Source: Triparma columacea (Eukaryota; Sar; Bolidophyceae; Parmales; Triparmaceae). Taken from it: a DNA stretch of 13,978 nt. The stretch spans positions 5,793 through 19,770 of the forward strand of contig BRYA01000305.1 of the NCBI GenBank assembly GCA_030267965.1, read 5' to 3'. Below the pieces are notes generated by a model that saw only the letters and a list, made by a program, of their open reading frames with translations, did no database searches and was not told the origin of the DNA. The translations under genes were made by a program, and so were the position numbers. The stretch's first letter is position 1. The number at the start of each line of letters is the position of its first letter. Shown in pieces: positions 1 through 7,142 of the stretch.

Positions 1-387
1 ACCTCGTCCGGCGTCTCCATGAGGTCCATCCATATCAGCAGTTGCCCCAAGGTTGGCAGCATAGTCATTTGCCTTGACGACATCAGCGGCAATTTCGTGG
101 TCTTTGGTTGCCTCAGCATCTCCAACAATAGCAGACTGATCCGCGGCCGATTCAGCGGCTGCTGCAACGAGGACATCAAGTTCAGTTGCAGCACTGACAA
201 TGTCAGCAGTTGTGCCATCATGCGCCGTGCCCTTAACGGCGGCAACAAGGTTGTTTGCTGCCGATGCTGTAGACGCAAGATCGGCAGTATGTTGAGCTCT
301 TGTTGCCCTTAAGTTGGCCTTCAATCCAGCTATCTCCTTGTCCCTCTGCTTCAGGAGGATGGTGAAATCCATCTCACTGTCCGCCAT
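1..387 (-). CDS. Ala/Asp-rich coiled-coil-like protein, start only (cut by left edge)
   Basis: The reverse strand is open from an ATG at 387 to the window edge, 129 codons without a stop. The start is the first ATG in this frame after an upstream in-frame TGA near 490. Residues about 8-35 alternate charged and hydrophobic positions (QRDKEIAGLKANLRATRAQ), like a short coiled coil. The rest is very rich in Ala, with recurring small units such as TADL, TADIV, AADQS, AADVV and TADM, spaced irregularly. No signal peptide or membrane segment is visible. The Ser/Cys-rich plus-strand ORF over the same bases is the expected shadow of the GCN codons. I do not recognise a family. A TTTCGCAG just upstream of the ATG could be a splice acceptor, so an earlier 5' exon cannot be excluded. 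The function is unknown. Confidence 0.55.
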   Translation of the reverse strand, partial: MADSEMDFTILLKQRDKEIAGLKANLRATRAQHTADLASTASAANNLVAAVKGTAHDGTTADIVSAATELDVLVAAAAESAADQSAIVGDAEATKDHEIAADVVKANDYAANLGATADMDGPHGDAGRG

Positions 388-861
388 CAGCCTGCGAAAG
401 CGTGAGGGGGAGAAATTTGTTTTCACGACGAAGATGTTGGGTGAGCCGAGACGAATACTAATTGTGCATATACGTCGCCGCTTTTGCTGCAATATTCATT
501 TAATTGCTCAGGAGTCCGAATCCCTGGTCCATGCTGTTGTGTCCACCTTTCTCCCTCCTCTCCCTCCCGTATCCTCCCTCCCCGACAATCCCCTCCTCCG
601 CCCTCGCCTTCTATAACCCTCACCTTGTTTTGTCCCTATCCACTCCTCTTCTTCACAAAGTTCCTGTTCCAAATGACCTCTCGACAACTGCCCTGCTCTA
701 AAGCTCTCACAGTCACACAGGCGATCAAAATGGCTTAAGGTGTGAAGTAATAAGTAAATGATAACAGCAGTGTGAAGAAGAATGTGTAATTATAACTCGC
801 CAATAAATATCCCAAGTGGATTTCGGGACGGATTCGAGCTCCACAACCCCACTTTCAAAGA
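388..861. promoter_or_regulatory. Divergent intergenic spacer with a pyrimidine-rich tract
   Basis: This stretch lies between the minus-strand Ala-rich gene and the plus-strand ABC1 kinase, so it should hold both promoters. Bases about 547-612 are almost all C and T on the plus strand. The small ORFs over this tract are low-complexity Pro/Ser or Gly/Glu readings of it and look non-coding. There is no strong TATA box; a CTATAA lies near 612. No RNA gene is visible. Confidence 0.4.
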
Positions 862-3524
862 ATGGCCAAATTTGCTGTAGTGTTTTCGATACTACTGTTA
901 CTTCGATCGGTGTCCACTCTTTCTCCAAGAGTCCACTTTCGGAAGGTTCGCACTCCACTCAATCAGAGACACGGGAGATATTCAACATCATTATCAGCTG
1001 AGTCATCGCCATCCCCTGAATTTTCTGGTCAACTCAACAACATTCTACACTCGCAACTTGATAGAGTCCAACATGTTATTTCTTCCTCTATTGTTGCCAT
1101 TCAAACGGACCATTTCATCCCCACAATGCTTCAAAAACTTCCTGACCTGCCCACTTTCTACGAAGCCTTCTGTGATACGGCTCTCGGTGGTGCCCATCCT
1201 CCTGGTTTAGTTTTCGTAGTGCTTCCTCTTCTCTCCGTTGCCATTTCAGCGGCCTTTACGCCAATAGAGTATCCCAAAGAATCCCCTTATGGCCCCTCAA
1301 ATGTCTACGACCCTTCCCTAGCAAAAAAGTTTTATGCCAAGATGCCACTTCTCGTCCTCCACCGCCTGGTCCAGCTTGCGTTCTCGGGGGCTCCTCTCGG
1401 AGCCTCGCTTTTCATCGACAAATACATTACGAAGAAGCTCGAAGATGAACCAACCAAGCTCGAACGGGCAAAGACCCTCCTGACATTCGTTGAAAACAAC
1501 GGATGCACCTACATAAAAATCGGACAGGCCCTTTCCGTCCGAGAGGACATTATCGACGCTGCTTACGCGAAGGAACTGTCCAAGCTACAGGACAGTGTTC
1601 CCCCTTTTGACTCCTCTATCGCCAAGTCCATCCTCGCCTCCGAAGTGGGCACTATCTCCTCGAAATTTACCAAGATCTCCGACTCCCCCGTAGCATCGGC
1701 GTCTATTGGGCAGGTCTACAAGGCGACGACGACTGACGGGAGAGAGGTTGCTGTCAAGGTTCAACGCCCCAACGTTGTTAACGTAATCGCCCTTGACCTG
1801 CATATCGTCCGGACTTTCGCTCCAATCTACCAAAAAATAGCAAAGGCGACTACGGACCTTCAGGCTCTTTCTGACGAGTGGGGTCGCGGGTTTATCGCCG
1901 AACTCAACTACGAAAACGAGGCTGCCAATACTATTGAGTTTAAGAATCAAATGGCTTCGAAGGGCCTCACTGCCGTGACTTCTCCCACAGTCGTCGACTC
2001 TCTTTCCACCTCTCGGGTCCTCACAACCGAGTGGGTTGAAGGCACTCGCCTGGACCGCTCCACTGAAGGTGATGTGACCACTCTCTGTGCGGTTGCTCTC
2101 AATGCGTACCTCGTAATGCTCCTTGAGACGGGCACTCTTCACTGCGATCCCCACCCTGGAAACCTTCTCCGCACTACCGATGGAAAGCTTTGCATCCTAG
2201 ACTGGGGAATGACTCTTAAGGTTCAGGTAAGGCACACAAAATGCATCCACTCACTTGCCGACGATATATCAAACCTCACCCATAATCCACACACGTTGCG
2301 CAATTCACTTCATTGCAGCCCGACCTCCAGCTTTCCCTGCTGGAGTTCATTTCTCACCTTACGTCAGAAAAATACGACGAAATTCCGACGGACTTTGTCA
2401 AACTTGACTTCCTCAAGGCCGAGAAGGAGGAGTTCGTCAGGGCATCGGGATTCCTCGAACCCCTTACGTACATGTTGAAGCAGGCCGGGCAGGGTGGCGG
2501 AGGAAAGAAGGTACGAGAGCGAATCATAGGGGAGTTTAAGGAGAAATATCCAGGACTTGATGACGAGGAGCTTCGGGTCGCCATACAAGCCGAGATGAAG
2601 GAGTATGCTGAGAAAGCCAAGCAGAAGACCGTCGTCGTTGGTGGCATTTCTGCCAAGGTTAGGTGAGAGAAGACGCAGCTTATTATATGAGAATTCTCAG
2701 CACTCAGCACTAATACAACCCTCCCCCGCAGCGAGCTTCAGGCGCAAAACAAGGACGCGTTCTCAATCCCCGAATGGTTCCTTTACACCTCCCGCGCCTT
2801 CCTCACCCTCGAGGGCATTTGCCTTCAATCCGACGAGGACTTCTCCATCATCACATCTTGTTTTCCCTACGTTGCCAAGAGGCTCCTTTCTGACGACTCG
2901 GACCGGGCCCGTGTAGCCCTTAAGAATATGATCTACGGTGCTTCCTCCGTAGCCATTGACGAGACTACCGTCGTTGAAATGCTAAATGGCTTCGAGTCGT
3001 TCGAGCGAACTTCCAAGTCTAGCCGGGATGACGACGAAGCTACCGTGGCGCTCGCTCGGGAGGGAGCCGACCTTCTTCTTGGCGAAAACGACAATGTGCT
3101 TAAAGAGATTGTCACTGACGTCTCTGCTGATGCCATCACGGCTTCGCTCAAGAAAGCCTTCGCGGGACTTCCCTTCACGCCGACTGAGAGCAAGGAGCGA
3201 TTCCTCAAGTTGACCGAGAGCGAGGAGAAGGCTGCGAGCCTTCTTGCAACACTCAGCAGCCGGGCAAATGGAAAGGGTGTTCATGGTGAAGGGACGTCTC
3301 CTAGCATTTCTCCGAAGGTACTCACCGAGCTGACCAGCCTTCTTAGGGATTATGGGGGGGGGGGGGTGTCGCTCGCATCCAAGCTAACGAAGAAGGTCGT
3401 CGAGAAGAACAAGAAAAACATTGAAGATGGACTTGGAGCAGGCAAGGAGGGTGGGGGGGGTGGTTCCTTCGCGCTTGAGAAGGGTCTCAAGAACGTTCTC
3501 GGTCAAGTTGAGGGGGTTTTGTAA
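862..3524 (+). CDS. ABC1/UbiB-family atypical kinase (ABC1K/ADCK-like), three exons
   Basis: Exons are 862-2226, 2319-2662 and 2732-3524, which join in frame to 833 residues. The introns (92 and 69 bp) have GTAAGG and GTGAGA donors and CAG acceptors, and the second has a CTAAT branch-like site. The kinase core shows the family signatures: KIGQ at 219-222, the Ala-rich loop ASASIGQVY at 278-286, the nucleotide-binding Lys of AVKVQRP at 299, HCDPHPGN at 427-434 and the metal-binding DWG (replacing DFG) at 447-449. The C-terminal part has the usual FSIPEWF and LEGICL elements. ABC1 kinases act in plastids and mitochondria, mainly on quinone and lipid metabolism. Residues 1-20 are hydrophobic like a signal peptide and Ser/Arg-rich sequence follows, as in the bipartite plastid presequences of stramenopiles; plastid location is an inference. 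A hydrophobic stretch lies at about 115-135. The C-terminal 200 residues beyond the core are charged and Gly-rich, with no family match I know. Confidence 0.9.
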
Positions 3525-3577
3525 GCCTATTGTTGTTTTATCCACTGAATGTTCCGGGTTATGCCGTAAGCCGATTA

Positions 3578-3602
3578 AACCGATTGGGTTAACCAGTCGG
3601 TT
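3578..3602 (+). other. Hairpin in the ABC1 kinase 3' UTR
   Basis: Ten-base arms (3578-3587 and 3593-3602) pair fully, with one G-U wobble, around a five-base GTTAA loop. It lies 53 bases after the stop codon and 13 bases before AATAAA. It may be a 3' UTR element acting in mRNA processing or stability, or it may be chance. No function can be assigned from the sequence. Confidence 0.4.
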
Positions 3603-3615
3603 CAACTTAGCATCA

Positions 3616-3621
3616 AATAAA
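3616..3621 (+). terminator. Polyadenylation signal AATAAA of the ABC1 kinase gene
   Basis: A canonical AATAAA lies 92 bases past the stop codon, inside an A-rich stretch and about 50 bases before the next gene's first ATG. The position fits poly(A) signalling for the upstream gene. Confidence 0.5.
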
Positions 3622-3669
3622 AAATTTGAATTTCTGGCCTGCATAAAATGGCCCATGGAAAAATAGAAA

Positions 3670-5058
3670 ATGTTCAAGGAAAAACCTCAGGAATCTGGCC
3701 GCATCAAAACTTTTTCAATGGTTCACTCTCCCCCTAGCGCCGTTTCCACGCTCCCTATGGGATGCGCGACTACGTCGCCTTCTAAAGTGTCCTTGACGCC
3801 ACCTTTGAGTATCAGACTATTGCTCAGGCTACCATTAGACACCTCTGTGCAGGTCGGAGTCTTCACCCTCTTGGTTGGTCTCAGCATTCTCCAGTCTAGT
3901 TACGAGGTATACGTATATCAGAAGTTCCTTGTCAATGTAAATGACTCATCTCAAGCCCAAAAAATCTACACTGCGGACGTTGTCCAGCCTTTAGTTCCAC
4001 TTCTAATGTTCCTTATGTTATCGATATTGGCTGCAGTTCCCAGAATCAATGCTTTCTTCGACGCTGTCATGAATAAGAAACGCGTCTTTGAGTGCTTGCG
4101 GCACCTTTTCTTTGCTGAGGTAAGTTTAAAAGGTTCCGCAGATGCACCCCGCCCTTCTCTCTTGTTATGTACATCCCCGCCCCCCCCTCCATTACCTCAG
4201 GGTTATGTGTGTATATTACCTCACAACAATCTTTCCCGTCCCCCCACCGCCCTAAACCCTTCAGCCCTTCGGAGAGCTCCTTATCATGATAGGTGTGGTG
4301 TACCCTTCTTCCCCTCTGTCCAGCTTGAACCTTTTCGGGGGTCTCTTTATTCTTTCAAATGGGTTGCAGATCCACAGAATCCAAAGACGCACCACTGGTT
4401 ACAAGGCCGCAACCTATAAAATGCGTGCATTTTGCACTGCATCCGCGTTCCTTCACCACGTCTCTTCGTGGTTCGTCGTCCTCAACAAAGAAACCGCCGT
4501 ACTAATAGGCTTGTGGCGCAACTTCTATTTTGGCTCATAGTTTAACTGAGTTCAAGAACTACGGCATCGAGGACTACCATAGGACATTCGCTCTCATTCG
4601 ACGGAACACGGTCATGTGCTGCATGGCCATCGCAATCGTCGCTCTGATTTGGGAACCAAGAAGCGGAGGAGAGGGGTTTGCCTCTGGCCTGAGCGACGGA
4701 CTTCGAGCGAACGCAGGGGGGCACGTGATCTACCTATGGTTCCGACTCGGGAGACTACAAGCACGCGTCGGCCCTGAGACCACCCACCATGAAATAACAA
4801 AGATTGGGATGATAAGCAGGGTGAGTACAGCCGTCTTGAGAAGGGAGGGGACTTTTTGTTTTGGATGCATTGTATCATAATTACCCCAATTAGTGATGGG
4901 ACGCAGACCGACGCATAAACTGACAACTTGGGATCTTCAAAACTTCCCCACAGGAAAGCATAGTGGTAGAAATGGGTGTCATGATGACGCTGGCGTTGCT
5001 TCTCCTTCCTGATTTTTTTGCCAAAACGTACGCGGGCTTCTCTTCAAATATCAAATGA
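3670..5058 (+). CDS. Multi-pass membrane protein of unknown family, four exons
   Basis: Proposed exons are 3670-4119, 4370-4470, 4541-4820 and 4954-5058, which join in frame to 311 residues. The first intron (GTAAGT to TTGCAG) and the last (GTGAGT to CCACAG) are well supported and keep phase. The middle intron (4471-4540) is inferred: the reading frame changes between 4470 and 4551, a TACTAAT branch-like site sits at 4500, and CTCATAG fits as acceptor. Its donor is weak; 4468 or 4447 would also keep frame. Hydrophobic segments lie at about 57-77, 105-125, 207-221 and 281-298, the last ending near the C-terminus. Arg/Lys-rich linkers follow the second and precede the third. The start could be the ATG at 3670 or the in-frame ATG at 3718. 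I do not recognise a family or any catalytic motif, so the function is unknown. The codons of exons 2 and 3 favour C at third positions, as in neighbouring genes. Confidence 0.6.
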
Positions 5059-5253
5059 TTTGTCAGCTCAGGGATTTTCTCGTATTTCTTTTTCTTCCGC
5101 CAAGCCTGCTTCAAAACTGCAACCCTTTTATGTTAAAATAGCTGTAAAATAGATAAGAAAAAATTGAGCTGCTCAACCTAAACATATCCTAACATTAGTC
5201 TTCCAGACTCCTTGTCTGCTTCTTTCCCGCCCGGAACCTTCGTACCATATACA

Positions 5254-6190
5254 ATGAGACTTCGACAAGCAACGGCAATAAAAAATAAGCTCTTCATTCT
5301 GTTCCTCATCTTTCAAGGGGGCATGTTTTACCTCTATGTTCTTGCCCACATGTGCCCCGTGGAGAATATCGCTCCTGTCGTGCGGCCGTATGGTGGTAAG
5401 AATGATGAGAAATTGTGGCAGTTAAAGTTCTACAAACGACAGACCCGAGCTCTTCATCTCATACTCCAGTCCCAAATTGCAAAACAAAAACCCGCCACAC
5501 CGAGGACAATCGTGGTCTCCAAAAACGTGAAGACGAACGAAGAGATCATGGTGTGGGCGGGTGGTTTTGGGATTCCTGTTGAAATCGTGGAGTCCGAGCA
5601 TACGGTTCACTCGACGGCTGAAGTCGTTGCATGGTTGAAGTTCGTTGTTGAGAACTATGAGAACTTGCCGGAGCACGTTGTGTTCCTAACTGATTCTGGG
5701 CCTGACTGGCATTCGAGACCTGACTGGTCGAGTCGAATCAAGAACGCGGCACCAGCATGTCGAGAGGGTGAGAACAGACAGGAACCCACCCCACCCCCCC
5801 TCATCACTCTAACCAATGGGCCCAACTCCACTACGACTCGCTTCGCTCGTCGCTTCGCTCTCGGCAGCTCTCGGAATCACACTAGCTGACAAAAATATGC
5901 CAGAGGAAACGGACATAATGTCTATGAACCTCTACCTGAAAATCCTTGCTGACACTACTTACGACCCCCGGCTCTCTGATGGCATCTGCTGCTCAGAGGG
6001 CATCATATCTCGGGGATCCATCAGGCAGTACCCCTTGGACAGGTACAAAATATTGCTTGACATCGTTTATGACAACCGCTTTGACGAGAAAAGGAGGTGG
6101 GGCTTCGCTTTTGAACGATCCTACTCTCAGCTTTTCAATTACTGCCCGACAAAGCCCCTCAAAGTCATGAATGAAGTAAACTCAAGATGA
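5254..6190 (+). CDS. DUF3431-like type II membrane protein, two exons
   Basis: Exons are 5254-5767 and 5868-6190, giving 278 residues. The intron has a GTGAGA donor, a CTAAC branch-like site near 5810, and CGGCAG at 5867 as the first AG after it. The ATG at 5254 opens a short basic N-terminus followed by one hydrophobic anchor at about 12-31, so the rest probably faces the Golgi/ER lumen or cell exterior. The lumenal part recalls DUF3431: IVVSK early on, then STAEVVAWLKFVVENYENLP, HVVFLTDSGPDWH, and in exon 2 GICCSEGIISRGSIRQYP followed by a late FERSYSQLFNY. Those elements match the family's EAxxYLxYIIxNYDxLP, VVFLHG..xWH, CCxxFxVSxxxIRxxP and FExxW pattern as I remember it. DUF3431 proteins have no proven activity; a glycosyltransferase-like role is often suspected. 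The 3' end converges on DTD1, with 29 bases between stop codons. The start at 5212 in this frame is TTG, not ATG. Confidence 0.7.
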
Positions 6191-6218
6191 TTGTGTTGTT
6201 CTCACAAAAACACATTTG

Positions 6219-6224
6219 TTTATT
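6219..6224 (-). terminator. AATAAA overlapping the DTD1 stop codon
   Basis: On the minus strand the DTD1 stop codon TAA sits inside AATAAA. If used, cleavage would fall 10-30 bases on, at the 3' end of the convergent DUF3431-like gene. No other AATAAA is near. Confidence 0.35.
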
Positions 6225-6910
6225 TCTCCTCTCGTACCCCATCTCTCGCTGAATCTCCTCCTGCACAATCGTTGGATGGAGAGTCAACGAGAATGGTTAC
6301 TGGCCCATCGTTTACCAAAGCCACATCCATCATAGCCCCAAACATCCCATCCTTAACCCTCCCTGCCCCTCCTTCCCCCATCCCCGCGACCACCATTTCC
6401 TTGAATGCCTCGTACATTTCACTCGCCCTCTCACTCTTCATGGAACGTTTGAAGTCCGGTGTGTGCTTTTTGCCAGCTACAGTCCCATACAACGTGAACT
6501 GGCTGACCAGCAGCACCTCCCCACCCTCCAAGTTGCTAACGCTCGTTCTCCAAGGCTTTCCAGCCTCATTTTCCCACAGCTTCGCCGCTACGAGCTTCTT
6601 CGAACAATATCGCAAGGCTTCCTCGTTGTCGTCCTCATGAAGTCCACAAAGAGCCACAATGCCCCTCCCTATGCTTGAGATCTGTGTGCCTTCAACTGAG
6701 CTGTAAGAGGAGGGGAAGTGGTTAGTGTCTTCATGTGTGCGTCCTTGTTTGCTCAATATTGCCCACGTTTCGTATTTCCTCTAAGCGGCAAAGTGATTAG
6801 CGTCTTTATGTGTGCGTGCTTATTTGCTCAATGTCGCCACGTTTCGTATTTCCTCCAAACGCTGCCACTCACACCGAGGCTGATTTCACCCGTTGCAAAA
6901 CCAATCTCAT
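6220..6910 (-). CDS. dtd1: D-aminoacyl-tRNA deacylase (DTD1), two exons
   Basis: DTD hydrolyses D-amino acids (and glycine from tRNA-Ala) off mischarged tRNAs in the cytosol, keeping them out of translation. The gene has a 38-base first exon (6910-6873) and a main exon (6700-6220), giving 172 residues. Exon 1 encodes MRLVLQRVKSAS plus two bases of a split Val codon; it matches the family start (MRxVxQRVxxASV) and joins in phase to SVEGTQISSIGRG. The intron (6872-6701) has a GTGAGT donor and a TTACAG acceptor. Both active-site signatures are present: SQFTL at about 79-83 and NDGPVT at 143-148, which carries the Gly-cisPro pair that selects against L-amino acids. LWENEAGKPWRTSV and the late FGAMM are also typical. 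Family members are usually about 145-155 residues; the extra tail here (after 150) is Gly/Asp-rich and unrecognised. It diverges from the kinase-ITPase fusion gene. Confidence 0.93.
6715..6862. repeat. Two-copy 75 bp tandem repeat inside the DTD1 intron
   Basis: The blocks starting near 6719 and 6794 are about 80-85 percent alike over 60 or more bases, including a shared GTTTCGTATTTCCT end, with one single-base gap. The period is 75 bases. They fill most of the DTD1 intron and avoid its donor and acceptor. They look like an old local duplication; no coding or mobile-element feature is visible in them. Confidence 0.8.
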
Positions 6911-7142
6911 TGATTGAACACAAGCAAATTGACAGCAAGCAAAGAACGCAATCAGAAAAGGAACGAAATAGTTTAAGACCACGAACCGTCGTTTTAGTTT
7001 CATGCACGACAGAGCAAATGTTTTCTGGATTTATTCTGGGCCAATCTTGTCCACAAAAAATAAATATTCTTATTTGACCCTTAACGCCCCCAACGATCTC
7101 CAACATTGTATAATTCTTCAAACCCCCTTCATTACGAATTCG
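6911..7142. promoter_or_regulatory. Divergent promoter region between DTD1 and the kinase-ITPase fusion
   Basis: There are 232 bases between the DTD1 ATG (minus strand) and the fusion gene ATG (plus strand), so both promoters and 5' UTRs must lie here unless there are non-coding upstream exons. An AT-rich patch lies at about 7055-7078, nearer the fusion gene. No clear TATA box or repeated site was seen. An in-frame ATG at 7002 would add 47 residues to the fusion protein. Confidence 0.4.

Noticed and set aside
19..312. Plus-strand Cys/Ser-rich ORF of 97 codons
   Set aside because: It is the antisense reading of the Ala-rich minus-strand frame; GCN codons read as Cys/Ser/Gly/Arg, and there are no domain signs.
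423..623. Minus-strand Gly/Glu/Arg-rich ORF
   Set aside because: It is low-complexity sequence produced by the pyrimidine tract of the intergenic spacer.
7002..7142. Upstream in-frame ATG extending the kinase-ITPase protein by 47 residues
   Set aside because: The extension has no family similarity and would use much of the divergent promoter; the ATG at 7143 fits a cytosolic start better. It is not formally excluded.
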